DNA from: an uncultured Rhizobium sp.
Lineage (GTDB): Bacteria > Pseudomonadota > Alphaproteobacteria > Rhizobiales > Rhizobiaceae
Assembly: GCA_945952045.1 (NCBI GenBank)
Contig: CAMFHE010000046.1
Span: forward strand, 1 to 35,203
Direction of reading: 5' to 3'
DNA: 35,203 nucleotides
Positions 17,296-25,796 of this stretch are shown piece after piece; the stretch's first letter is position 1; each line of letters begins with the position of its first letter. The notes beneath the pieces are model-generated. The model was given only the letters and a program-made list of their open reading frames with translations. It was not told the origin of the DNA and ran no database searches. Made by a program: the position numbers and the translations under genes.

Positions 17296-17446
17296 CGCAT
17301 CGCAGTTGTGATTTTCCTGCCTCATACCTGCGGCGATTTCCTGCCTGCATATCCAAATGACGAGGGCAGGCGCCGTTCGCCTTGTGGGGCTTGCACATAA
17401 GGCAGCCGGCACGGCGGTTCTTAGGGCGTTTTCGCTTGTGGTGCAT
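17276..17446 (-). CDS. Small Cys-containing conserved-type protein, C-terminus probably altered
   Basis: A 56-residue ORF starting MHHKRKRPKNRRAGCLMCKP and continuing HKANG, preceded by GGAG with good spacing. From memory, short basic proteins with KRPKxxRAGCLxCKPHKxNG occur in many bacteria; their function is unknown to me, but the CxxC and His suggest metal binding. After HKANG the residues no longer look like the family and the frame runs into the aldehyde dehydrogenase remnant, so the C-terminus may come from a recombination junction near 17375. An overlapping 33-residue ORF (17421-17522, start MTSKTDFDSPKKPGRL) precedes it in another frame and could be a coupled leader, with low confidence. 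Confidence 0.45.
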   Translation of the reverse strand: MHHKRKRPKNRRAGCLMCKPHKANGACPRHLDMQAGNRRRYEAGKSQLRCEGLLPK

Positions 17447-17522
17447 CTTGTTCTCCGTTTCCCGGCGCGGTCTCTAGCCGCCCGGGTTTCTTCGGAGAAT
17501 CGAAATCAGTTTTGCTCGTCAT

Positions 17523-18312
17523 CTTGTTCGGTCTCGTTGCCACCGCGCGCAGCCGCCGGGGCAGGGTGGTGCGGGCGTAGAGGCACCGTTTGTTTGCATG
17601 GAGTATAGATAATTCCGTCGCGGTTTTCCATGCTTTGGTTTCACTGATGGTGTCGCCTTGTACATGACGTTTGACCGATCCGGGCGGGCGAGCGCCCTTG
17701 AAGTCTGGTATTCACCGCGATTCTTGTGGTGCCTAAATACTTATTGGCCGTTTCTGGGTCGGACTTCGCTAGTGATTCCGGTTTGCAGTCCAGTTCCATC
17801 AGAGCCTGACGGTAGCCCCACATGACCTTGATGGCGTCAACGACGGCCGGCAAGCTTTCATTCTGGATGAAATATCGGAGGCATTTGGGTTTCGATCCAC
17901 CTTCGACCGAGTAACGGGATGATCAATGTCAATGCCGGCTTCTTCAGAGAACAAATTTCCGAAAGTCTTGTCCGTCGCGTCCCAAATAACCTTAATGAAG
18001 GCGAATCGGGGTCATCCCAAGGGAAGGCCAGTAACGCTCCACGGCTCACCGCACCCTAGGGCGGGGTCCCGCCAATGCGGCAACCGCGGCGGCATGTAGG
18101 CTCGGTAGCTCAATGGTGTCGACCTCCCTGGCTTCGGCCAATTCACGGTGGAAACCGGGACACCGAATTTGAACCCGGGAGCGAAGTATATTTTTCGCCG
18201 TACAAAGGACATCTGCAGTGTTTCAATAACGGCGAATCCGGCTACGGCCTCGGTGCTTCCGGCGCCGTCGAATAGAGGCCTACCTTGGGTTCCCTCTGAA
18301 CAATCTTCTACA
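17523..18312. other. Decayed sequence without a convincing gene
   Basis: About 0.8 kb separates the small ORF from the RTX gene. On the minus strand two coding-like pieces can be read in different frames: FIKVIWDATDKTFGNLFSEE (about 17990 down to 17930) and, after a frameshift, AVVDAIKVMWGYRQALMELD (about 17850 down to 17790). They look like fragments of a broken gene, but I do not recognise the family. Around 18106-18130 is a tRNA-like D-arm phrase (GGTAGCTCAATGGT) without a matching tRNA. I see no intact transposase or inverted-repeat ends. Confidence 0.4.
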
Positions 18313-18346
18313 GACGGGCGGTGGCGATCATCGCCACGCGTCCGTC
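18313..18346 (-). terminator. Hairpin past the RTX gene, probable terminator
   Basis: Outer arms GACGG and CCGTC enclose inner arms GTGGCGA and TCGCCAC with a 3-base loop, giving a 12-bp stem with a small internal bulge. It lies 28 bases past the stop of the large leftward gene. No T tract follows, so it could act in mRNA protection instead. Confidence 0.45.
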
Positions 18347-18374
18347 AGACCTCTTCGCCCGGATTGCTCGACCT

Positions 18375-21300
18375 CTATACGCCCAGCCCTATCGTGGTAA
18401 TATCGGTGCCCACCGCGAATGGTGTGCCGATGATCCTGATGAGACCGTCGTTCGAGGCGGCGGTGACTTCACTGCCGCTGATCTCCTTGTAGATATAGGT
18501 GTCGTGGTCCCAGATGAAAACCGTGACGCCGCCGGACGTGGTGTTGGCGGCTGCGGCAGCATTCAGTGCAGCTGTGAGCGTGGAAGCGGCTGAGCGGTCT
18601 GTGATCGTGATGCTGCTTGTCCGTACGCCGCCGAAATTGATGATGGTATCGTTGCCCGAGGCTCGATAGTCGGTGATGGTATCCATGGATGAGACCGTGG
18701 AGAGGCTCATGCTGAACAGGTCGGCACCGCCGCCGCCAGTCAGGGTGTCGGCACCCGCGCCTCCTGCCAGAACATCGCTGCCCGAGCCGCCTTTGGCAAC
18801 CAGATTGCCGACGCCATATTGCGCACCGACGATGTACACGCCGGAGGCCGTGACGGCCGAGGCGTCGACAGTGAGGGTCTTGCCATCGGGCATGCTGCTG
18901 TTGCCCACAGTAAAGATGTTGGTCCCGGCATTGGCCAGCTTCACGGTCATGTCGCCGCCGAACACCAGGGATTCCGAGGTGCTGCCATCGATTCCGTTGG
19001 TGAGCGTCACGGTATTCAGGTTGCTCGCAGTGATGGTGTCGGCTTGGATGGCGGCCAGTGCGGCCTGGATCTCAGCCGCCGTGCCGGTGATGCCGGTGAC
19101 CGCGTTGGCGGTCACCGCAGTCTGCACCACGGCATCGATGGCGATCAGGTCGCTGGCGAGCGCGCTCGTGCCAGTCACGGTGGTGGCCACGGAGGTGCTG
19201 ATGCCGATCTTGTCGCCGCTGGAGCCATTGTCGGTCACCAGCAACTGCTTCAGGTCGGCGGCGCTCCCGTCGAGGGACGTGATCGCAAAGGCGTCCACGA
19301 AGCCGGTTGTGTGGGTTTCGACGCCCAAAAGCTGCGTGGCACTGGCGCTGCCGGCTACCAAAGTGATGGCGACATCGCTCTTTAGCGCGATCTGGCTGCC
19401 CAGGTCGGTGCTCAACAGCTGAAAGGCATCCGCTGCGCTGGCGCTGGTGATAGTGGCCACGTCGGTGGCGGTGACAAGGCCCGTGGTGGCATTGTTTATC
19501 TTTACCAGCTGATCGGCCGTGGCTGTCGTGATGCCCGAGAGTGTGACGGCTTGGCTACCGCTCCACTTGACCGCATTGCCCGCGCTGTCGGCGTTGGTCA
19601 CCAGCAACTGGGTGAGATCCGCAAGCGAGGTCCCGGTGATGCTTGTAACGCTGGAGGCATCCACCAGACCGGTGGTGGCGTTGTCCACGGCGACCAGCGC
19701 GGACGTATCTGAGAGCGAGGTATCCGAGAGCGTGACGGCAATCGCACCGCTGAGATTGATCTTGTCGCCGCTGGTGCCGTGATCGGTGACCAGCAATTGC
19801 TTGGCGTCGGCGACGCTGGCGGCGGTGATGCCGTTGATGCCGGTCGCGGTGACAAGGCCGGTGGTGGAGGCCGCGATGGCCCTGAGGTCGGCCGCCGTGG
19901 CGCTGCCGGTGTCGATGATGGTGACGGTCACATCGGACTTGTGGCTCACTTGGCTGTTGGTGACACCATCCACCAGGAGCTGCTTGGCCTGGGCCACTGT
20001 GGCGCCTGTCATTGCGGCGACGGCCGTGGCATCGACCAGCCCGGTGGTCCTGCCGTCGAGTGTCACGATGTCAGACGCCGCCATGCTGGTGGTCGCGAAC
20101 AAGCTGATGACGAGCTTGAGGTCGCCGGGCAGGTTGATGCCGTTGCCCGTGGTGGTGTTGTTCGCGTAGAGGGCATTGAAGTCGTCCATGGAGCCGGGGA
20201 CGGTGAGGCCGGTGTTCGCGAAGCTGATCAAGCCCGTGGTCAGGTCATCCCGCGTTCTCAGGCCGGCGGCGGTCATGGCGCCGCTGGTGGTCTGGGCCGC
20301 GGTGTCGGTGATGACGAGATTGGCGGCGCCAAGGTTAATGCCATTGCCGCTGGTGCGGTTGCCCCCGTAGAGGCTGACGATGTCGATATGCAGCCCTGTG
20401 ATGGTGGCGTCGCTGGCCGAGAGACTGATCAGGCCCGAGGTCTTTCCGTTGAGGATGGCCAGGTCTGAGGGCACGAAATCACTGTCGCTCAGGACGATGT
20501 TGAGAGTGGGGTTGATGTCATTGATGATGCTGCCGCCCAGGTTGACGCCATCGTTGCCTGCGTCGGCTCGATGGCTGAGCAAGGTGTTGACCTCCGTCAG
20601 GGTGCCGGTGACCGTATTGCCGTTGGTGGAGAAGTTCACCGTGCCGGTGGTCTTGCTGTCCAGCGTGTTCAGGTCGGCGGCGGCCAGACTGGTGTCGCTC
20701 AGGGTGATCCGCACTGAGCCGGCGGTCGTGATGCCGTTGCCACCGGTAGCGACCTGGGCGCCGAGCGCCGTGTTTACGTTGGCCAGTGTGCCCACGATCG
20801 TGTTGTCGGCGCCGGAGAAGTCTACTGTGCCGCTGGTCTTGGCATTGAGCGTGTTGAGGTCCGTGGCGTTGGCGCTGCCGGCATCCAGGGTCAGGTTCAC
20901 ATTGGCGGCGGTCTTGATGCCGGGAGCCATGCTGGACTGGTGTGAGAACAGCGTGGCCATGTCGGCGGCCGAGCCGGTGATGGTGGTAGCGCTTGAGACG
21001 TCCACCAGCCCCGTTGTCTGCCCCTGCAGCGAGTTCAGTTCTGCAGCTGTCAGGCTGGCGTCGCTTAGCGTGATGTTGAGGTTGCCCGCCAGCGCTACCC
21101 CATTGTTTCCCAAGGCCACCTTGTGGCTGAGCAGGGTTTGCAAATCGGCCAACGTGCCGGTGATTGTGTTGCCACTGGCGGAAAAATCCACCGTCCCGCC
21201 GGTCTTGGCGTCGAGCGTGATCAGGTCGGCGGCGGCAGCGGCGGTGCCGTTCACCGTCAACGGAATGTTGGCGCCGATCTTGACGCCGGAGGCGCTACTG

Positions 21301-23750
21301 GCCTGATGGGCATAAAGCGCCATCAGATCCGCCGCCGTGCCGCCGATGCTCGTGGCATTGCCCGTTGTGTCGATGAGCCCCGTGGTTTGGGTAGCCAGAA
21401 TGTTCAATGCGGCGGCGGCGAGAGTGCCGTCGCGCAGAACGATGTTGACGCTGTCGGCGAGATTGACGCCGTTGTCGCCCGCACTGACCTTGTGACTGAG
21501 AAGCGTATTTACCTCCGCCAGCGTGCCGGTGACCGAGTTGTTCGCGCTGGAGAAATCCACCGTGCTGGTGGTCAGGCTATCGAGCGTATTCAGGTCGCTG
21601 GCCGAAAGGCTGGTGTCGGTGAGCGAAAGGGAGAGATTGGCGGCAAGGTTGATGTGGTCTCCGCTTGTACCCATCTTGCCAACGAGCTGCTGAATGTCGG
21701 CGAGGCTGCCGGTTATGCTCGTCAAACCGGTCGCAGTCACCAGGTCGCTTGTAGCCGTTTTGATGGCGAGAAGATCGGCGGCGGCTGCTTCGCCGGTATC
21801 GCTCAGGATGATCTTAGCGAGAGCAGGCATGTCGATGGCGTCGCCGCTCGCTGCATTATGGGAGTAGAGCGCCTTCACCTGCGCGAGCGTGCCCGTTACC
21901 GTGACGCCGCTTCCCGCCTCCTGGAAGCTGACCAAGCCCGACGTCGCGGCCTCGACGGTGCTGAGGTCAGCGGCATTGAAGGTCGTCCCCGACAATTTCA
22001 GCGCCACGTTGTCAGCCAGCGTCACCGTGCCCGCGCGGGTGACCAGTGCCAGCTCGGCCGTGGCCATGGAGATGCCATTGATTGTGGTGATGAAGGAGGC
22101 GTCGATCGCTCCGGTCGTGCCGTCAAGGATTGCCGCGAGCACAGCACCGGTCGTGGTGGTCGTACCGGCGTCGATGGTCACTGCAACATCAGATGCGAAG
22201 TGGATCGCGTCACCCGAACTGCCACGCTTGTCAGAGAGCAGCGTCTGTGCTTGGGCGGCGGTCGCGCCCGTGATCGCGGTGAGGCTGGACGCGTCTACGA
22301 AGCCCGTTGTCGCCGCCTCGACATTCACCAGCGCGGTGGCGTTCCCGGTTGTGTCGGTGAGCGTGATCGCAACGCTGCCGGAAAGGTTGACCCCGTCGCC
22401 AGTCGTGGTCTTCTTGCTGATCAGGAAAGCCGCGTCGATCAGACTCGCATCGGTGATGGCGGTTATGCTCTGAGCATCGACCAGGCCTGCGGTGGCGGCT
22501 TCGATGGCCGCGAGGTCGGCGGCACTGGCGCTGGTGTCGGTCAGGGTGACGGCAACATCGGAGGCAAGATTGATCTTGTCGCCGCTGACACCTTTGTCGG
22601 TAATGAGCAGCTGTTTGGCATCCGCGACCGATGCGGCGGTGATGGTAACAACACCTGTGGCATCGACAAGCCCGGTTGTGTGGGTCTCGATGGCTTTCAG
22701 CGCGGCAGCGTCGGCGGTCGGCTCGCCAAGCGTCAGCGTAACATTGGCGGCCGTCTTGATTTTGTCGCCCGAGCTTCCGTTCCTGGTGATCAGCAGTAGC
22801 TGTGCATCGGAAATGCTGGTGGAGCCGGAAATGCTGGTGACGGCAGATGCGTCCAGCAGTCCCGTTGTGGCGGTCTCGATTGCTTTTAGCAGGCTCGCGG
22901 AAGCGGCGGTATCGCTCAAGACCACGGTACCCGCGCCGGGAAACGTAATGCTGCCGGCGGTGGCAAGGTCGATGGTAAGTTTTGCGCCCGACGAAACCGT
23001 AATACTGCTCACCGTGCCGGTTATCGGCACACTGGTGCCGCCGCTGGCGAATGTATAGGTTCCATTTGCCAAAGCGGCGGCAATGTTCGTGCCGTTGGCG
23101 AATGTGACGTCATTGCTGACGGCATCCTTGGTGGCTGTGAATGTCGCCGGGGGAGTACCTCCACCGCCGCCTCCACCACCAGCGCCTCCACCACCCGCGC
23201 CTCCGCCAGCCGCAGTGCCGGTCGCATTGCCCACAGCTGCGGCCGCATCGCTCGCCAGATTGGCGATGGAGGCCGGTGAAGCATCCACCTTGGACAGGAA
23301 TGCGCGGGCAGCTGCCAGCGCATCCGCACCCGTATAGCCGGAAATCTCGGCCGCGGTGTCGATATTGGCTGTGAAGGCATTGGCCGCAGTGACCTTGTTG
23401 TTGACGATGGCGGCATCGCTGCCCTGCGCGGCCTGCAGCACCCGAAACGCCATCTGGCTGGCCGAACCGCCGTTAGCCAGGATGCCTGTCCAGTAGGCAA
23501 GGCCAGCCGGCTCAGGCGCGCGGCCGAAGATATTCTGGTAGATCGCCTTGACCTGATCTTCATACGTGACCGCGCCATAAAGAGCCTGGGATTCCGCCGA
23601 CGCGGAAAAACCCGACATAACGCCGGCAATGTTGCCTCCAGCCTGATCGACCTGCTGTGCCCAGTACTGCAGGCCGGCGGGGTCGGCGGGACGACCGAAA
23701 TAAGCAATATAGAGTTGTTGAACTTGATCCAAATATTGCGAATTTGCCAC
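18375..23750 (-). CDS. Giant DUF4214/RTX repeat protein, probable type I secreted surface protein or adhesin
   Basis: A 1791-residue protein with no Sec signal. Residues about 5-120 carry two DUF4214 copies (YIAYFGRPADPAGLQYW and IYQNIFGRAPEPAGLAYW), a domain of S-layer and surface proteins. A poly-Gly linker (about 178-198) leads to about 21 degenerate repeats of 60-70 residues with the pattern TTGLVDAxxVTSITG...LLVTDxGSSGDKINLxxxVAVTLTDTS. Near the C-terminus (about 1652-1678) come calcium-binding nonapeptides, GGSGSDVLAGGAGADTLTGG, then a hydrophobic region ending TIGLGV, as in type I secretion substrates and RsaA-like S-layers. The GTG at 23750 is preceded by AGGGGTGG and starts just before DUF4214; the ATG at 23834 is less likely. 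No ABC/HlyD exporter lies in the window. Acidic, Cys-poor composition fits an extracellular protein. Confidence 0.85.
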   Translation of the reverse strand: MANSQYLDQVQQLYIAYFGRPADPAGLQYWAQQVDQAGGNIAGVMSGFSASAESQALYGAVTYEDQVKAIYQNIFGRAPEPAGLAYWTGILANGGSASQMAFRVLQAAQGSDAAIVNNKVTAANAFTANIDTAAEISGYTGADALAAARAFLSKVDASPASIANLASDAAAAVGNATGTAAGGGAGGGGAGGGGGGGGTPPATFTATKDAVSNDVTFANGTNIAAALANGTYTFASGGTSVPITGTVSSITVSSGAKLTIDLATAGSITFPGAGTVVLSDTAASASLLKAIETATTGLLDASAVTSISGSTSISDAQLLLITRNGSSGDKIKTAANVTLTLGEPTADAAALKAIETHTTGLVDATGVVTITAASVADAKQLLITDKGVSGDKINLASDVAVTLTDTSASAADLAAIEAATAGLVDAQSITAITDASLIDAAFLISKKTTTGDGVNLSGSVAITLTDTTGNATALVNVEAATTGFVDASSLTAITGATAAQAQTLLSDKRGSSGDAIHFASDVAVTIDAGTTTTTGAVLAAILDGTTGAIDASFITTINGISMATAELALVTRAGTVTLADNVALKLSGTTFNAADLSTVEAATSGLVSFQEAGSGVTVTGTLAQVKALYSHNAASGDAIDMPALAKIILSDTGEAAAADLLAIKTATSDLVTATGLTSITGSLADIQQLVGKMGTSGDHINLAANLSLSLTDTSLSASDLNTLDSLTTSTVDFSSANNSVTGTLAEVNTLLSHKVSAGDNGVNLADSVNIVLRDGTLAAAALNILATQTTGLIDTTGNATSIGGTAADLMALYAHQASSASGVKIGANIPLTVNGTAAAAADLITLDAKTGGTVDFSASGNTITGTLADLQTLLSHKVALGNNGVALAGNLNITLSDASLTAAELNSLQGQTTGLVDVSSATTITGSAADMATLFSHQSSMAPGIKTAANVNLTLDAGSANATDLNTLNAKTSGTVDFSGADNTIVGTLANVNTALGAQVATGGNGITTAGSVRITLSDTSLAAADLNTLDSKTTGTVNFSTNGNTVTGTLTEVNTLLSHRADAGNDGVNLGGSIINDINPTLNIVLSDSDFVPSDLAILNGKTSGLISLSASDATITGLHIDIVSLYGGNRTSGNGINLGAANLVITDTAAQTTSGAMTAAGLRTRDDLTTGLISFANTGLTVPGSMDDFNALYANNTTTGNGINLPGDLKLVISLFATTSMAASDIVTLDGRTTGLVDATAVAAMTGATVAQAKQLLVDGVTNSQVSHKSDVTVTIIDTGSATAADLRAIAASTTGLVTATGINGITAASVADAKQLLVTDHGTSGDKINLSGAIAVTLSDTSLSDTSALVAVDNATTGLVDASSVTSITGTSLADLTQLLVTNADSAGNAVKWSGSQAVTLSGITTATADQLVKINNATTGLVTATDVATITSASAADAFQLLSTDLGSQIALKSDVAITLVAGSASATQLLGVETHTTGFVDAFAITSLDGSAADLKQLLVTDNGSSGDKIGISTSVATTVTGTSALASDLIAIDAVVQTAVTANAVTGITGTAAEIQAALAAIQADTITASNLNTVTLTNGIDGSTSESLVFGGDMTVKLANAGTNIFTVGNSSMPDGKTLTVDASAVTASGVYIVGAQYGVGNLVAKGGSGSDVLAGGAGADTLTGGGGADLFSMSLSTVSSMDTITDYRASGNDTIINFGGVRTSSITITDRSAASTLTAALNAAAAANTTSGGVTVFIWDHDTYIYKEISGSEVTAASNDGLIRIIGTPFAVGTDITTIGLGV
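18960..22930 (-). repeat. About 21 degenerate in-frame repeats of roughly 190-210 bp
   Basis: The repeats encode the central region of the RTX protein. Recurring words on the plus strand are CACCAGGCCGGTGGTG-like blocks (encoding TTGLVDA) and AGCAACTGCTTGG-like blocks (encoding KQLL). Two subtypes alternate: one with SGDKINL and VDATGV, and one with LLSHKV..GNNGV and TVDFSxxxNTxTGTL, clustered around 20550-21650. Divergence is high, so these are old coding repeats, not recent tandem copies. Confidence 0.8.
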
Positions 23751-24225
23751 GTTACCACCCCTTGATTGTCGCACCACGGGTCTATCATTGAGGACGCACC
23801 CTCCGAAGTATGATTGGCGAAATCTTTTTGGCATGATTTTTATCTTGCGACTGCGGGCAACGCGCTCTGTCGTAGCGCTCCGCCCCGAACATCATCATGA
23901 GGGGATGAGCTCAAAGGGACCATGACCCTGGCACTGACAAAACAGGCTCGACTAAATCCCGCAATGAAGGGGCCGAACCATAACAACCTCCTTACTTTTC
24001 AGGAGACCGGCCAAGGTATTGATCCCCTTATAGAAAGCAAAATTGCATTATGCCTTTGAAATCATTCGGTGCAGTATTGCGTTGGCAAGTCGCAATAATT
24101 GCGACAAGCAAAAAAACCTTTCTGACTGCGGCGGGGAGGGGTTCTCGGGCCAGAGGCCTGTCTTCAGTTTAAGAATGCCGATGGCCAAAAATACATATGA
24201 TGTGGATACCAACGTGATGGATATC
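23751..24225. other. AT-richer intergenic region upstream of the RTX gene
   Basis: No convincing gene is seen over about 475 bases. It must hold the promoter of the leftward RTX gene. At 24089-24105 lies a near-perfect palindrome with arms GTCGCAAT and ATTGCGAC around one A, a possible operator, followed by a run of seven A. Short open frames here lack ribosome sites and family features. Confidence 0.5.
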
Positions 24226-24292
24226 GAGCGGATTAGAGCACCTGCCTTCTAAGCAGATTATCGCAGGTTCGAATCCTGCAGTGGTCGCGTCA
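24226..24292 (+). pseudogene. tRNA-Arg(TCT)-like remnant
   Basis: The anticodon loop CTTCTAA with a 4-bp stem (CTGC/GCAG) and an intact T arm (GCAGG-TTCGAAT-CCTGC, 24263-24279) match a tRNA-Arg with anticodon TCT. The 5' side fails: the D stem has GAGC but no GCTC partner, and the 3' acceptor strand (AGTGGTC) has no complement upstream. No CCA follows. It is best read as the surviving 3' half of a tRNA gene, possibly left by an earlier integration. It lies only 67 bases before the island's left boundary. Confidence 0.55.
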
Positions 24293-24358
24293 TGAACGCG
24301 TTTTTAGACGTATGTCATAAAATGAAAAATTCGAAAAAAGATTTAAAAACAAGGATAT

Positions 24359-24422
24359 TGGCGGATGGGGTGGGATTCGAACCCACGGTACGGTCTCCCG
24401 CATGCCGGTTTTCAAGACCGGT
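24359..24422 (-). repeat. Left attachment repeat: 3' fragment of tRNA-Ser(TGA)
   Basis: It matches 35130-35193 at 63 of 64 positions, differing only at 24403 (T here, C on the right). It starts exactly at the CCA end and covers acceptor 3' strand, T arm, variable arm and anticodon arm, then diverges inside the D side, so it cannot encode a whole tRNA. Left of it, minus-strand T runs look like the original tRNA terminator. Confidence 0.92.
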
Positions 24423-24469
24423 ATGAAAACGCTGATTAACTTGCGTTTTTTCGTGTTCTCTGTGATATG

Positions 24470-24487
24470 TTGCGGCATTGTTGCAGA
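24470..24487 (+). repeat. Left arm-type motif beside the integrase
   Basis: TTGCGGCATTGTTGCAGA occurs just upstream of the integrase ATG and matches 35031-35048 at the right end in 17 of 18 positions. A further TGTTGC overlaps its start. The position, 48 bases inside the left repeat and 16 bases before the integrase gene, fits an integrase arm site that could also repress int. Confidence 0.6.
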
Positions 24488-24502
24488 AAGCAGGAAAACG
24501 TC

Positions 24503-25636
24503 ATGGCGAGCATTACGAAGCGCGCGGGGAAATGGACAGTCACAGCTCGGTTGCCGGACACATTCAAGGGGCCTTGCAAGTCTCGCTCGATCTCGAACAC
24601 CTTCAAGTCGAAACGCGATGCCCAAGTGTGGATTGATGCCACAGAGTCTGCCATGCGGCTCGGAACTTGGAAAGACCCTCGGCTGGATCCGAAGCCCGGC
24701 ACTTCGAAGGGCTACCTCGATCGCCCGTTCAAGGATGCTCTCGATGATTACCGTGAAAAGATCACACCCGAGAAGAAGGGAGCAGATCAAGAGGTGGCCA
24801 TGCTGAACATGCTGGCCCGACAAACATTCGCCTCGAAAACGATTCGGGAACTGACGGTCGAAGATTTCACAGACTTCCGTGACGCTCGCGTCGAAGAAGG
24901 CCGTGCGAACTCCACGATCCGGAACAATCTGAACACTGTCTCTGCGGTCTACGTGTGGTTGATTCACGAGAGATCTGTACAGACATTGAATCCGATCGAT
25001 TCCTTGCGAAAGCGAAAGCGCGGCATTCCCCAGCCAGGCGCAGGACGGGAACGTCGTTTGCGTGCGGGTGAAGAGGATCGTCTATGGGCGGCACTCACCG
25101 GAGCGACATGGCAAAACAAGCAGTGGCAAGCGCTGTTCCCTGTTCTACTAGATACGGGAATGCGTGTCGGCGAGGCCCGAAAAATTCTGGCTGGCTGGCT
25201 GCGACAGGAACACGGCTTCATCGTCATTCCAGATTCGAAGAACAACTCTCGGCGATATGTCGCACTCTCCGATCGAGCCTATGAATGTCTGCTTCAGCAG
25301 GCAGAGGGCGAACCGGATGACGGTCGCGTCTTCCGGTTTGACAAATCCTCTTGTGAGCACGAATGGCAGAAAATCCGTGACTTAGCAGGCTGCCCCGATC
25401 TCCGGATTCATGACCTGCGTCATGAGGCTCTGAGCCGGATGGCGGCGAATGGCGCAGACTTGAAGACGCTGATGAGGCAATCCGGTCACAAGACTGTTGC
25501 TGTCCTCATGCGCTATCTGAATCCTACCAAAGAAGAACAGCGGGCTCGGCTGTTCGGTGGCGCAAGCTCCGTGATGTCGACGTCCGGCCAAATCCACCAT
25601 GCGCACAGGGATTCGAGGCCAGACAACACGGCTTGA
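24503..25636 (+). CDS. int: Site-specific tyrosine recombinase (integrase)
   Basis: A 377-residue phage-type integrase starting MASITKRAGKWTVTARLPD, an N-terminal arm-binding region. A SAM-like core-binding domain follows, around residues 80-165 (MLNMLARQTF...DFTDFRDARVEEG). The catalytic domain shows R221 in DTGMRVGEA, H303 and R306 in RIHDLRH, H329 in SGHKT and nucleophile Y338 in MRYLNP, so all key residues are present. The ATG at 24503 has AGGAAAA upstream; an earlier start at 24467 would read through the arm motif. It should catalyse integration and excision at tRNA-Ser, assisted by host IHF. No excisionase gene is recognised. Confidence 0.95.
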   Translation: MASITKRAGKWTVTARLPDTFKGPCKSRSISNTFKSKRDAQVWIDATESAMRLGTWKDPRLDPKPGTSKGYLDRPFKDALDDYREKITPEKKGADQEVAMLNMLARQTFASKTIRELTVEDFTDFRDARVEEGRANSTIRNNLNTVSAVYVWLIHERSVQTLNPIDSLRKRKRGIPQPGAGRERRLRAGEEDRLWAALTGATWQNKQWQALFPVLLDTGMRVGEARKILAGWLRQEHGFIVIPDSKNNSRRYVALSDRAYECLLQQAEGEPDDGRVFRFDKSSCEHEWQKIRDLAGCPDLRIHDLRHEALSRMAANGADLKTLMRQSGHKTVAVLMRYLNPTKEEQRARLFGGASSVMSTSGQIHHAHRDSRPDNTA

Positions 25637-25705
25637 CTTTCAGGAGGAAACGGAACATTAAGAGAACATTCGTTATTTTCCTGAAGTTGGCAGCGGGTCG
25701 GGTTC

Positions 25706-25744
25706 ACGGTGTCTCGGCTTTGGATAGCCGAAATCACCGTTTGT
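25706..25744. promoter_or_regulatory. Long hairpin between integrase and defence operon
   Basis: Outer arms ACGGTG and CACCGT and inner arms TCGGCT and AGCCGA form a 12-bp stem with a small internal loop and a 6-base apex. It lies about 70 bases past the integrase stop and 56 bases before the methyltransferase start. With TTTG following it may terminate int, or serve as an operator controlling the restriction-modification genes. The intervening 25637-25705 shows no gene. Confidence 0.45.
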
Positions 25745-25796
25745 AGAATCGTGCCTTCGGTCATATAGATTCAACCAGTTGATTTTCAGGTGTGCC

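Noticed and set aside
18100..18190. tRNA-like phrase GGTAGCTCAATGGT followed by a T-arm-like TTTGAACCC
   Set aside because: No cloverleaf can be drawn: D stem, anticodon arm and acceptor strands do not pair, and the T-arm-like part reads better on the other strand.
17357..18374. Insertion sequence remnant between the catabolic locus and the RTX gene
   Set aside because: No transposase motif, terminal inverted repeats or target duplication could be found by eye.
18960..22930. Regularly spaced repeats that might be a CRISPR array
   Set aside because: The repeats are long (about 200 bp), degenerate, in frame and encode a protein; there are no short identical repeats with unique spacers and no cas genes.
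24359..24422. Second functional tRNA-Ser gene
   Set aside because: The similarity ends after the anticodon arm; D arm and 5' acceptor strand are absent, so this is only the attachment-site fragment.
24290..24967. Minus-strand open frame of 225 codons over the left attachment site
   Set aside because: It translates through the tRNA-Ser fragment and lies antisense to the integrase; the fragment VPWVRIPPHPP is simply the tRNA sequence read as protein, and recurs at 35004-35186.
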